64,000 nt of DNA. It comes from Shouchella clausii (GTDB taxonomy: Bacteria > Bacillota > Bacilli > Bacillales > Bacillaceae_D). The stretch covers positions 868,001 through 932,000 of the forward strand of contig NZ_BCXJ01000001.1 in NCBI RefSeq assembly GCF_001598215.1, in the 5' to 3' direction. Positions 17,837 to 26,044 of the stretch are shown piece after piece. The stretch's first letter is position 1. Every line of letters starts with the position of its first letter. The translations under genes and the position numbers were made by a program. The notes beneath the pieces are model-generated. The model did not search any database. It worked only from the letters and a program-made list of their open reading frames with translations, and was not told where the DNA came from.

Positions 17837-17870
17837 CTGCAATGCCAAATGATTTGCTAATTTTCGTGTA
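17837..17870. repeat. 34-bp direct repeat, right copy, edge of sulfatase island
   Basis: Direct repeat of 9952-9985 with two mismatches, located 55 bases after the stop of the second sulfatase. Right of this repeat the sequence returns to the GC-richer style of the rest of the window. Confidence 0.6.
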
Positions 17871-18028
17871 AGCAGTTGACATCCTGGCTTTCTTATGCCA
17901 TGATAACGTCAAATACGAAGAAAGGAAAAGGTACCTCAGCCAATGAAGCAGTAATTCTATCTACAAACAGTAATTAAACATCCATTGAACGAGCGTTTTT
18001 GTCCGCTCCATGAATATGGCGATTAATT

Positions 18029-18061
18029 ATGTTTAGAGATGGGATTCGTCTGCTTTTTTGA
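18029..18061 (+). CDS. Possible leader peptide of ABC-F gene (10 aa)
   Basis: ATG 18029 to TGA 18061 encodes MFRDGIRLLF upstream of the attenuator of the ABC-F gene. No clear ribosome binding site is visible, and an overlapping alternative (ATG 18010, MNMAINYV) exists. It is listed because antibiotic-induced ABC-F genes such as vmlR use stalled leader ORFs; this assignment is inference. Confidence 0.3.
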   Translation: MFRDGIRLLF

Positions 18062-18111
18062 TAGAGGTGCACGTATACTGCGATTTTTTCTGCCCGTATA
18101 TGGGCAAAAGT

Positions 18112-18174
18112 GGGTCGTCGTATGCGCACATTCCTGCGGACGGACTCTCTCTAACATATAGAGGGGGTTTTTTT
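18112..18174 (+). promoter_or_regulatory. Transcription attenuator (antiterminator/terminator) of ABC-F gene
   Basis: ACTCTCTCTA (18144-18153) pairs with TAGAGGGGGT (18159-18168; two G-U), loop ACATA, followed by seven T ending at the base before ATG 18175. The terminator stem thus contains the ribosome binding site GAGGGGG. Upstream GGGTCGTC (18112-18119) can pair with GAC-G-GACTC (18139-18147), which overlaps the left arm of the terminator and would act as antiterminator. This is the layout of drug-induced ABC-F leaders. Pairings were found by eye. Confidence 0.6.
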
Positions 18175-19797
18175 ATGTTGTTAATGAAAGCAAAAGAGAT
18201 TAAGAAAAGCTTTGGTGCACGGGAACTGTTGAATATTAAGGCGCTCTATCTTTATAAAGGCGACCGGGTCGGGCTTGTCGGAAACAATGGCGCAGGCAAG
18301 TCGACGCTTTTGCGCATACTGGCCGGCGAGGAAAAAGCCGATTTGGCGACTGTTGAAACATACGGCTCAGTCGCTTATGTGCCCCAGCTAGAAGACGAAA
18401 ATCAGACAGTGGCAGGGGAGTTGGCCAGCAAATGGCATGTCCCAGATGGAAGCGTACAAACAATGAGCGGCGGGGAACAAACACGCAAAAAAATTGCGGC
18501 TGCTTTAGCATCCAATCCGCATATTCTTATTGCTGATGAGCCAACGAGCCATTTGGACATCGATGGAATGGAGCAACTAGAAAAAGAGCTAACTGCTTTT
18601 AAAGGAGCCGTGCTGTTAACTTCCCATGATAAAGTATTGGTTAATAAAGTGTGCACGGCCATTTGGGAACTGGAAGATGGCTGCCTCACCATATATGAGG
18701 GAAATTACGATCATTATCTCAAGCAAAAGCAGGCCAATAACCAAAAAGCCCATAAAGAGTACGAAGCGTTTGTCCAAGAAAAGAACAGGCTAGAACAGGC
18801 GGCCAAACAGATCCAAGCAAAGTCGGCGAAAATTAAGAAAGCACCAAGCAGAATGGGCAATTCAGAAGCACGGTTGCACAAACGGAGTTCAGGCGTTCAG
18901 AAAGCAAAGCTAAACCGCGCTGCTGAAGCAATGCGGACGAGAATGGAGCAGCTCGAAGTGAAAGAAAAGCCGAAGGAGGTTGAGCCGATTCGTTTTGATA
19001 TGGCGCAATTTCCTATTCTTCATAGCAAACGAGCGGTCCAATTTCAAGGCTGCGCTGTACAAATCGGTGCCAACATTCTAAAAACGAAGGTTCATGGGGA
19101 AGTGCCGACAGGGGCTAGGTTGGCGATTATTGGCCCAAACGGTTCGGGAAAAACAACGCTTGCTCGGCAAATTGTTGACCGCAGCGGCGGCTTGCATGTA
19201 GCAGCACCAGCTAAGATCGGATTTTTTCAACAGCAGCAAGAAAACTTACTCGAAGGAAAAACCGTTTTAGAAAATATGATCGAAGACAGCCCGTATACAC
19301 AAACATTTATTCGCACAGTCTTGTCAAGGTTGGCATTTTCCCGGAACGAGGTCGATAAGAAAGCGGCTGTGTTGAGCGGCGGTGAGCGAGTAAGGGCTTC
19401 CCTTGCCAAAGTCTTCCTTTCAAATTGCAATGTCCTTGTCCTTGATGAACCAACGAACTACTTGGATATCGCGACGAAGGACTCACTGTTAGAAGTGCTG
19501 AAGGCCTACCCTGGGACGATTTGCTTTGTTACGCACGAACGAGCATTGATTGATGACCTTGCAACCCATATCCTTTCCTTCGCTGACGAGGAACCGACCG
19601 TAACAATGGTTGCGCCTGATAAAAAAGAGCAAAAACGAGACGGTGCTGAAGAAGTAAAAGCGGCCTTATTGGCAGTTGAACTGAAACTGTCGGAAACGCT
19701 CGGCCGCCTTTCCACAGCAGTCGATGAACACGAAAAGCAAGAATTGGACCAAACCTTTCAGCAGTTGCTTGCTGAAAAAAAGCGGCTTTTGCAGTGA
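18175..19797 (+). CDS. ABC-F ATPase, probable ribosome-protection antibiotic resistance protein
   Basis: A 540-residue protein with two fused ATPase domains and no membrane segments: Walker A GNNGAGKST near residue 40 and GPNGSGKTT near 325, signature MSGGEQTRKK and LSGGERVRAS, Walker B ILIADEPT and VLVLDEPT, and a charged linker with many Lys/Gln between the domains. ABC-F proteins of this size (VmlR, Vga, Lsa types) bind the ribosomal E site and displace lincosamide, streptogramin A or pleuromutilin drugs. Start ATG 18175 follows GAGGGGG by 7 bases; ATG 18184 is an alternative. The frame is open further upstream but without a start site. Attenuator control supports a resistance role. The exact drug range cannot be read from sequence. 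Confidence 0.85.
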   Translation: MLLMKAKEIKKSFGARELLNIKALYLYKGDRVGLVGNNGAGKSTLLRILAGEEKADLATVETYGSVAYVPQLEDENQTVAGELASKWHVPDGSVQTMSGGEQTRKKIAAALASNPHILIADEPTSHLDIDGMEQLEKELTAFKGAVLLTSHDKVLVNKVCTAIWELEDGCLTIYEGNYDHYLKQKQANNQKAHKEYEAFVQEKNRLEQAAKQIQAKSAKIKKAPSRMGNSEARLHKRSSGVQKAKLNRAAEAMRTRMEQLEVKEKPKEVEPIRFDMAQFPILHSKRAVQFQGCAVQIGANILKTKVHGEVPTGARLAIIGPNGSGKTTLARQIVDRSGGLHVAAPAKIGFFQQQQENLLEGKTVLENMIEDSPYTQTFIRTVLSRLAFSRNEVDKKAAVLSGGERVRASLAKVFLSNCNVLVLDEPTNYLDIATKDSLLEVLKAYPGTICFVTHERALIDDLATHILSFADEEPTVTMVAPDKKEQKRDGAEEVKAALLAVELKLSETLGRLSTAVDEHEKQELDQTFQQLLAEKKRLLQ

Positions 19798-19870
19798 GGG
19801 ATCGCAAGTTGACTCAAAACCGGTAAATAAAAGGATAAAACAGTTAAACAAAAATACGGGAAAGCATCGA

Positions 19871-19905
19871 AACTGGGTGAACCAATGAACGGTTTACCCG
19901 GTTTT
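19871..19905 (+). terminator. Intrinsic terminator after ABC-F gene
   Basis: AACTGGGTGAACC pairs with GGTTTACCCGGTT (13 bp, two G-U), loop of 7 bases, followed by a short T run. The remainder of 19798-20085 shows no gene. Confidence 0.65.
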
Positions 19906-20085
19906 ATGTATAGTCTAAAATCCCCTTCCGTTAAATCGTTGATAGGATGCTAGGGAAGATCAATGATTGAATAAGTGAACGTGCGGATTTATAATGAAAT
20001 TGATTGAATATTTGATTTTTATTGCCGCCCTTTTTAGTTGATAACCTATTAGGGGAAAAATCATATAGAACGGAGAGTTCGTTTA

Positions 20086-20716
20086 ATGATGGCACAAGAG
20101 CATATTAAACTGGTGATTGGTGCAGGGGATTACAACAACAACCCAACATGGTTGCAAACTCAAGAAGTAGAATTGAGTTTATTAAGACGAGTTGATTGGG
20201 AAAAAAAGTTTGAACGCCGTTGATAAGCGCGATTTTTGCTGAACATGTATGGGAACATTAACGTATGAAGAAGGAGTTCAAGCTGCAAGGACTTGCTTTG
20301 AATTTTTAATGCCTGGAGGGTATGTTCGTTGTGCTGTCCCCGATCGTTCTTTTCCTAATGAAAATTACCAGTTAAATGTACGAGTGGGAGGGCCAGGACC
20401 TATAGACCATCCTGCAGCAAGCCATAAAATTATCCATACATATAAAACGATTACCGCCATGTTTGAAGAGGAGGGGTTCGTTGTTTCTCTTTTAGAGTAT
20501 TGCGATGAAAACGGTCAATTTCATTACAATGATTGGAATGAACAGCAAGGGTTTATTGATCGCTCAAAACGCTTTGATCATCGAAACCAACAGGGAGCTC
20601 TTCGTTTTGTTTCTCTTATCGTTGATGCGAAGAAACCAATAGACGTTAAGGCCGGGAATCTACGGCCTTTCATTATAGATGGACGATGTGGAAAGTGCTC
20701 TTCAACCGAAATGTAG
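20086..20716 (+). pseudogene. SAM-dependent methyltransferase-like gene, broken by two frameshifts
   Basis: Three frames together encode one protein: MAQEHIKLVIGAGDYNNNPT to FERR (frame of ATG 20086/20089, stops at 20222), then ISAIFAEHVWEH in a second frame, then LTYEEGVQAARTCFEFLMPGG to the stop at 20716. Each junction is explained by loss of a single base (near 20220 and at the CATTAACG at about 20256). Intact relatives that I recall have the pattern LAEHVWEHLTYEEG and PDHPAASHKI. The ribosome binding site CGGAGAG precedes the ATG. It is probably a decayed gene, unless the frameshifts are sequencing errors. Confidence 0.65.
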
Positions 20717-20936
20717 TGTTTTTTCATCGCCGTTTCAGCTGTTTATTTTTTTTGCTGTCTTTACAGTGGAAGAATGATCGCTCGTTAGCTAGCTTCAGCC
20801 AATGAGGAGCCTAGCCGATGTTTAAAGACGGCGGAAGATGAACAAGCGGCAAAAACTATGCTACAATACGTGATAAGTGCCCACGATCCTAACTACTCGT
20901 GGTGTGCTTATTTTATCTGTAAGGCGGGACAAACTG

Positions 20937-21251
20937 ATGTATTCTTTTGTGCTTCTGCTCGTATTGATCGCCGTTTTGTGGTATGCCTATCAGAAAAACA
21001 AAGAAACGTTCAAACAGCTTTCAATTGGGCAAACTGCCGGTGTTTTCGTTTCGTATGGCGCTGCGATCGCCATCATTGTGGCGGCGCTCTATTATGTGGT
21101 GCAGCCATTAACGGAGCCGATTGCCAATGAGCTGCTAAAGCTAGCTGCTCGTTTTGGGTTTCTCATTATTGTATTGTTTGTTTGCATGTTTTTCCTAGAA
21201 AAAGTACTTAAAAAGATCACGAATGGCGTCTTTCCACCAAAGAGGGGATAA
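20937..21251 (+). CDS. Small membrane protein of unknown function, 104 aa
   Basis: Starting at ATG 20937, preceded by AAGGCGGGA, the product has three hydrophobic segments: SFVLLLVLIAVLWYAY, VFVSYGAAIAIIVAALYYVV and FGFLIIVLFVCMFFLEKVL, ending in a basic tail (KKITNGVFPPKRG). The frame is open 20 codons further up but without a ribosome binding site. No family is recognised. It stands alone between the broken methyltransferase and the convergent YdhK gene. Confidence 0.6.
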   Translation: MYSFVLLLVLIAVLWYAYQKNKETFKQLSIGQTAGVFVSYGAAIAIIVAALYYVVQPLTEPIANELLKLAARFGFLIIVLFVCMFFLEKVLKKITNGVFPPKRG

Positions 21252-21388
21252 GCGCCTTTCTACACAATTTATTCGTACGTAGGAACCAAGAGTCGATTCC
21301 CCTCATTTAGGGGGAGGGCATTCAGGTCTTGAGCCACCACAGCCCTTGCCAAGCAGCAATTGGGCTATGGTTGTGGGTTGATAGGCGA

Positions 21389-21955
21389 TTACGGTGACCG
21401 CAATTCTTCTTCTGTTACCCATTTATGGTTTTGGACTGTTTCGCCATCTATCTCAAAATCAACCATATACACAGTTGTCTGCTCACTTGAATCAATGACT
21501 GCTTCGGCTCCGTCCATCCCTTCCATATGATCGGCGTTTATTATAACCGTATCGCCAGGAGCATAAGCCTGATCTTCATGACCTTGCAACTCTTCATGTA
21601 TAACCCATTTGTGGTTTTCAACAGGCGCTTCCCCCGTCGTCGGCGTATACGATACAGCGTAAGCCGTTGTTTTATAGGCACCGACAATGGTCGCTTCCGT
21701 GCCTTTCATTCCTGGCATATGGTTGGCTTCCATCATTGCTTTGCTCCCGACTGGGTAGGAAGGGTTGTCTGCCACCTTTAAATTGTCAGGCACTTCACCA
21801 GAACTTGAATGGTTTCCATGGTGGTGCTCGCTGTTGTGATCGCCTGTCTCTTCATGAGCTGGTTGTTCGGCCGGTTCTAAGTTGTCCGAGTCGGTTCCGC
21901 AACCTGCTAAACTAAAGGCCAATACAGTACTTGTTACCAATAACCGTTGCTTCAT
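21389..21955 (-). CDS. ydhK: YdhK-family lipoprotein with two DUF1541 repeats
   Basis: A 188-residue exported lipoprotein: Lys/Arg N-terminus, hydrophobic segment and lipobox LAGC at residues 16-19. A His-rich linker (HNSEHHHGNH) follows. Two copies of the DUF1541 unit are visible, each with an HMxGMxGxEA segment and a NHKWVxxEEL end (about residues 78-124 and 142-186). YdhK-type proteins are linked to copper and often sit next to copper regulators. The His/Met-rich sequence and the palindrome upstream fit that. The function itself is unproven. Start ATG 21955 follows AGGAGGCG. Confidence 0.85.
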   Translation of the reverse strand: MKQRLLVTSTVLAFSLAGCGTDSDNLEPAEQPAHEETGDHNSEHHHGNHSSSGEVPDNLKVADNPSYPVGSKAMMEANHMPGMKGTEATIVGAYKTTAYAVSYTPTTGEAPVENHKWVIHEELQGHEDQAYAPGDTVIINADHMEGMDGAEAVIDSSEQTTVYMVDFEIDGETVQNHKWVTEEELRSP

Positions 21956-21988
21956 TAAAACGCCTCCTGTTCATTTTTCTTTTACATC

Positions 21989-22005
21989 ATACCCTTATAG
22001 GGTAT
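21989..22005. promoter_or_regulatory. CsoR-like operator upstream of ydhK
   Basis: ATACCC-TTATA-GGGTAT is a perfect inverted repeat 34 bases before the ydhK start. It resembles copper-sensing CsoR operators (TACCC-spacer-GGGTA). No csoR or copper ATPase gene is in the window, so regulation would be in trans. Confidence 0.5.
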
Positions 22006-22076
22006 TTTTAAAACCACTAGAGACAGGCTGTTCTTGCTAGAGAAAGCAGTTGAACGTATAACGAACGAAGAAAATG

Positions 22077-22113
22077 AAAAAAGAAGCTCGCCCTATTTTG
22101 AGGCAAAAGCTTC
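22077..22113 (-). terminator. Intrinsic terminator after LD-carboxypeptidase gene
   Basis: On the minus strand GAAGCTtttGCCT pairs with AGGGCgAGCTTC (interrupted stem), followed by TTTTTT. It lies 31 bases after the LD-carboxypeptidase stop. Confidence 0.6.
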
Positions 22114-22143
22114 CTACAGACAATTCGTTGACTTGGGGACAGC

Positions 22144-23064
22144 TTAACTCACTGTATTTTCCAAAATCGTAATCCGCCCGTTTGTTCCGTCTACTTCCAC
22201 TTCTGCTCCGATTGGCACACTGGCTTTGTAGTAACCGTGTCCTGATTGGAGATTCGTGACGAGTGGTTTGCCTAAAGGCACAAGAAAACCGGAAATCAAA
22301 TCGTCATAGCTTGTGTTGTAGGCGATCGGACAGCTTGTGCATGTGCCCATAATAATCGCTTCGCAATCAGCAAATTTGCCAGCCGCCTCAAGGTGTGCCA
22401 AATAGCGGTAGACAGTATTGACTGGTTCATGCGTATCTTCTAAAAAAATGACTTTTCCGGCTGTATCAATTTCATAAGGTGTGCCAAGGCTGTCAACAAA
22501 AGAGGTGAGGTTGCCACCAACAAGCGGGCCTCTTCCTCTGCCATTAACGAGGCCGTTAAGCGGGAAGCCAGGTGGGTTTTCTAGAAGGCGCGGGCTTGAT
22601 GGCATCATCGTTGATGAGAAGAACTGGTTGAAATTGTAGTCAGGCGTGCCGTTGTGAAAATCAAGCAAAAGCAAACTATGAAAGCCAATCAAGTCTGCTT
22701 CCTGGTAAAGCACATTTAATAAAATCGTAATGTCGCTATAGCCAGAAATGATTTTTGGGTTGGCACGGATGGTTTCAAAATCAAGGTATGGAAAAATGCC
22801 AGCAACTCCTACGCCGCCTCGTGTCGGCAAAATCCATTTAATCGAAGGGTCTTCGATCATCGCCATAAAATCACTGGCGCGGTCTTGTGGCGGGCCAGCT
22901 AAAAATCCGGTACGGGCATAGACATGTTCGCCGAGCACAGGCTCGAAGCCGAGCCCCCTTAAATAAGCAACATTCGCATTTATCGCATCAGCAGAGCGGG
23001 GGCTACCAAGGGTGACGATACCAACGGCATCCCCTTGCTGTAAACGCGGTGGTTTTTGGGCCAT
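22144..23064 (-). CDS. LD-carboxypeptidase / MccF-like serine peptidase (S66)
   Basis: A 306-residue family S66 enzyme, which removes the terminal D-residue from peptidoglycan tetrapeptides in recycling, or cleaves microcin C-type peptide-nucleotides (MccF). Start ATG 23064 has a strong AAAGGAGG; the much longer open frame upstream has no initiation signal and would run through a terminator. Seen: GDAVGIVTLGSP at the N-terminus, LPTRGGVGVAGIFPYLDF, the nucleophile Ser in GYSDITILLN, the Glu in FLEDTHEPVN and the His in SGHGYYK, together forming the Ser-Glu-His triad. It lies downstream of the PTS EIICB gene but behind a terminator. Confidence 0.85.
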   Translation of the reverse strand: MAQKPPRLQQGDAVGIVTLGSPRSADAINANVAYLRGLGFEPVLGEHVYARTGFLAGPPQDRASDFMAMIEDPSIKWILPTRGGVGVAGIFPYLDFETIRANPKIISGYSDITILLNVLYQEADLIGFHSLLLLDFHNGTPDYNFNQFFSSTMMPSSPRLLENPPGFPLNGLVNGRGRGPLVGGNLTSFVDSLGTPYEIDTAGKVIFLEDTHEPVNTVYRYLAHLEAAGKFADCEAIIMGTCTSCPIAYNTSYDDLISGFLVPLGKPLVTNLQSGHGYYKASVPIGAEVEVDGTNGRITILENTVS

Positions 23065-23163
23065 TGTATACCTCCTTTGCGGCGTCTTTGCTTTTGCATG
23101 TATATGTGGAAGAGGCCTGCACAAAGAACAGCAAATCATGATAGTTGAATCCAGGCATAGCAA

Positions 23164-23193
23164 AAGCCCTGCACACTTGTTGGTGCAGGGCTT
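23164..23193 (-). terminator. Intrinsic terminator between EIICB and LD-carboxypeptidase
   Basis: Perfect 11-bp stem AAGCCCTGCAC / GTGCAGGGCTT with an 8-base loop and TTTT on the minus strand. It ends the antiterminator-EIICB transcript. Confidence 0.8.
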
Positions 23194-23305
23194 AGACTGT
23201 AAACACACGCTCGCATACGTCATCGTTTGTCTCGTTCGTGCTTTGCAACTGTTGCTCAAGAACTTCCTTTGACCAAAACAGGTTCTCTTTAGTCTGAGTC
23301 CGTTT

Positions 23306-24766
23306 TTAACGGTTGCGGATTTTCTCGATTTCGTCAGCGACAAATTGAACTTGTGGGCCAATAACGACTTGAATATTATGGTTGGATACGACATTAATGC
23401 CAGGAATGCCGGTACGTTTAATTTTTGCTTGGTCAACTACATCCATGTTTTTGACTTCGACACGCAAGCGCGTGACACAGTTCTCCATTGAGACGACATT
23501 ACGATCACCGCCTAGTCCATCATAGATCATGGCCGCCATCGCTGTATACTTGCTCCCGTCTTGAGCGTGTTCGCCGGCCTCTGGCACTTTTTCTTCATCG
23601 TCCTCCTCTTCGCGCCCAGGGGTCATCAAGTTAAATTTAACAATCGTAAAGCGGAATAGCGCGTAATAAACGACGGCAAAGCCAAGCCCTTGCACAAGCA
23701 GCATCCATGGCTGGTTCGCTAGCGGCAGCCTTGAGCTTAAAATAAAGTCAATCAGTCCGGCGCTAAAGCCGAATCCAGCTGTCCACTGAAAATAGGCGGC
23801 AATGGCCAACGACAAGCCGGTAAGCGCCGCATGGATTACATAAAGAACAGGCGCTACAAACATAAACGCAAATTCAAATGGCTCGGTCACGCCTGTGAAA
23901 AACGAAGCAAATCCAGCAGCGAGTAGCAACGACGCTGTTTGTTTTTTACGTTTCGTTTTCGCCGTATGGTACATCGCTAGCGCCGCGGCTGGAAGGCCAA
24001 ACATCATGACTGGAAAAAAGCCAGCTTGGTACATGCCCGTAATGCCTTTTTCACCGCTTCCAGACCAGAAATTCGCAATGTCATTGATGCCAGCAACGTC
24101 AAACCAAAAGACCGAATTTAGCGCGTGGTGAAGACCAGTTGGAATGAGAAGGCGGTTAAAAAATCCATATAAACCAGCGCCTACATAGTGCAAGTTGCTA
24201 ATCCACGTGCCAAATGTGACAAGGCCTGAGTAAACAAATGGCCAAACGATAAAAAGAAGGGCGGAAATGAGCAACATCGAAGCTGCCGTCATAATAGGCA
24301 CGAGCCGTTTTCCGCTGAAAAAAGCAAATGCGGCCGGAAGTTGGACATGGCTGAAACGGTTATACATCATAGCAGCAACAATACCGGATAAAATTCCAAT
24401 AAATTGCGTCTGAATCGACCCAAACGCAGCATTGACATTTTCTGCGGCCGTGCCTGTCAGCAAGGCAACTGAATCGGTAGACAACAAATGGGTCACAACG
24501 AGAAAAGCAACGAGCCCGCTTAGTGCAGCTGATCCGTCACGCTCCTTAGCCATGCCTAAGGCAACACCGATCGCAAACAAAAGGCCCATGCTCGGCCCGC
24601 TAACAAGAGATTCGCCTGCTGCGATTAAAAAGGCAGCGACGGGATTGCCTTCTCCCCAACCGCTCGGGTCCATCCAATAGCCGATTCCCATTAATATTGC
24701 AGCTGCAGGCAACACGGCAACTGGCAACATCAATGAGCGCCCGATGCGCTGTAAGTAATTCGTCAT
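23306..24766 (-). CDS. PTS EIICB permease, glucose/maltose/N-acetylglucosamine type
   Basis: A 487-residue protein. The N-terminal EIIC domain has about ten membrane segments, starting YLQRIGRSLMLPVAVLPAAA, with GLHHALNSVFWF and the GVTEPFEFAFMFVAPVLY motif of the glucose family. After a charged linker, the C-terminal EIIB domain contains the phosphorylated Cys in MENCVTRLRVEV. No EIIA domain is attached, so it must use a separate EIIA-Glc, as MalP, TreP and NagP-type permeases do. Start ATG 24766 follows AAAGGATGG. It is preceded by an antiterminator gene and a RAT/terminator leader, so expression depends on antitermination. The sugar is not determined by the sequence. Confidence 0.88.
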   Translation of the reverse strand: MTNYLQRIGRSLMLPVAVLPAAAILMGIGYWMDPSGWGEGNPVAAFLIAAGESLVSGPSMGLLFAIGVALGMAKERDGSAALSGLVAFLVVTHLLSTDSVALLTGTAAENVNAAFGSIQTQFIGILSGIVAAMMYNRFSHVQLPAAFAFFSGKRLVPIMTAASMLLISALLFIVWPFVYSGLVTFGTWISNLHYVGAGLYGFFNRLLIPTGLHHALNSVFWFDVAGINDIANFWSGSGEKGITGMYQAGFFPVMMFGLPAAALAMYHTAKTKRKKQTASLLLAAGFASFFTGVTEPFEFAFMFVAPVLYVIHAALTGLSLAIAAYFQWTAGFGFSAGLIDFILSSRLPLANQPWMLLVQGLGFAVVYYALFRFTIVKFNLMTPGREEEDDEEKVPEAGEHAQDGSKYTAMAAMIYDGLGGDRNVVSMENCVTRLRVEVKNMDVVDQAKIKRTGIPGINVVSNHNIQVVIGPQVQFVADEIEKIRNR

Positions 24767-24914
24767 CAACCATCCATCCTTTTTTAAAGTAGTGTTTGAT
24801 ATAAAAGACTTTTCAACATACTGATGGCAATAAGGAAAACATAAATGGCGGAGGTATCTCATGGAACCGTAATGACTTAACGCCCCCTGCCAGCATGAAT
24901 GGAATGATCTCCAT

Positions 24915-24984
24915 AAAAAAATCCAAACAGCAGCATAAATATGCTGCCATTTGGATTATGCCTGGTTTTTCCCAGTAACACGCC
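24915..24984 (-). promoter_or_regulatory. RAT antiterminator site and overlapping terminator before EIICB
   Basis: On the minus strand, 24984-24953 reads GGCGTGTTACTGGG, AAAAACC, AGGCATAATCC, close to LicT/SacT/GlcT RAT sequences (TGTTACTG...AGGC). Its 3' end overlaps the left arm of a terminator (ATCCAAATGGCAGCATA pairing with TATGCTGC..TTTGGAT, then seven T; 24956-24915). Binding of the antiterminator protein encoded just upstream would block the terminator and let EIICB be transcribed. Confidence 0.8.
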
Positions 24985-25003
24985 AATTGTCTATTACGTT
25001 CGT

Positions 25004-25837
25004 TTAATAAAGCAAACGCCAAATATGCAACGTTAAATAGAGCTCTTCATTAGAGGAGAGTTCCCAGCCATACTGCTTATGAAGGATACGGCCAATTTTT
25101 GTTGCACATTGATAGGCTTTTTTGTATGTTCCTTGGATAAGTTCAATTAATTCAGGGTCAAACTGCTTGTATTCGACCTTCTCTTGGTGAAGCTGGCGTA
25201 AAACAAAGTACCGTAAATGCGTGAGCAGCCGCAAGTAATCAAATGACTCTTCATTTAGCTGGAGCTCGTAATCGAACTCAATGATTTTGACAATCCGGTT
25301 AATTACTTCTGTCATTTTTACCGTTTCTTTCATGTGCCGTTGTTGCCCTTGGGCATTCACAAAATGGTACGTTAAAAACGCCTCTTCGCTTTTCGGCAAT
25401 AGCACATCTAATTCGTCAAAGACAATCCGAACCGCTTCTTTTGCAGCCTTATGCTCTTTTGGGTAAAGGCGATCAAGCTCCCACGGATGTGAATGGGGGT
25501 AATCGATGCCATCTAACGTTCGCTGAATCGCGTAATTGAGATGGTCGGCCAGCGCTAAAAACAAATGGTCGCTTAACTGGACGTCAATAATCGTTTCTGC
25601 TTTGCGGATCATGGCCGCTGCCACTTCGAAAACGGCAACGGGGATGTTGTCAATTAACTCTGAAAAGGGGTGAGTGCTAGAGCCTTCAGCCGAATATTTT
25701 TTAGTGACCAATGTTTCATCAATCGCATCGCCTTTTTTGCGGTTAAAGCCGATGCCTGTTCCAATGACAACCCATTCTAAGCCAGCAGCATCCTCCACCA
25801 AAGCAATATTGTTATTAAACGATTTGATGAGGTTCAT
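25004..25837 (-). CDS. BglG/LicT/GlcT-family RNA-binding antiterminator
   Basis: A 277-residue antiterminator. Residues 1-57 form the RNA-binding CAT domain (KSFNNNIALVEDAAG, VVIGTGIGFNRKKGD). Two PRD domains follow: PRD1 with DHLFLALADHLNYAIQRT, PRD2 with DYLRLLTHLRYFVLRQL and the tail NEELYLTLHIWRL. Conserved His residues in the PRDs are phosphorylated by HPr or the cognate EIIB. Start ATG 25837 follows AGGAGG; an ATG at 25867 is upstream of that site. The RAT site in the gap before EIICB is its obvious target, so the pair forms a self-contained sugar-induced unit. Confidence 0.9.
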   Translation of the reverse strand: MNLIKSFNNNIALVEDAAGLEWVVIGTGIGFNRKKGDAIDETLVTKKYSAEGSSTHPFSELIDNIPVAVFEVAAAMIRKAETIIDVQLSDHLFLALADHLNYAIQRTLDGIDYPHSHPWELDRLYPKEHKAAKEAVRIVFDELDVLLPKSEEAFLTYHFVNAQGQQRHMKETVKMTEVINRIVKIIEFDYELQLNEESFDYLRLLTHLRYFVLRQLHQEKVEYKQFDPELIELIQGTYKKAYQCATKIGRILHKQYGWELSSNEELYLTLHIWRLLY

Positions 25838-26044
25838 GCGATGCCTCCTAGCCATCAGAGCGGCCATAGCTGGTGCCTGATCGGATCAGTAACACGTACG
25901 ACCTTGTTTGTACGTATTATAGTACATGAAAGCATTTCCGTAAATAGCGAGAAGTGGAAATGAATGCTTGACGTAGCACAAATGGACGGCATTTCTTAAA
26001 GTCGCCGCCACTATTGTGGTACAGGCCGCGAAAATAATGGCTAG

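Noticed and set aside
21252-21388. Small GC-rich inverted repeats between the membrane protein and ydhK
   Set aside because: Stems are short and no T run follows, so a terminator or RNA gene cannot be supported.
22144-23436. Extended 430-aa reading of the LD-carboxypeptidase
   Set aside because: The extra 124 residues cross an intrinsic terminator and precede a strong ribosome binding site at the family's normal start (23064).
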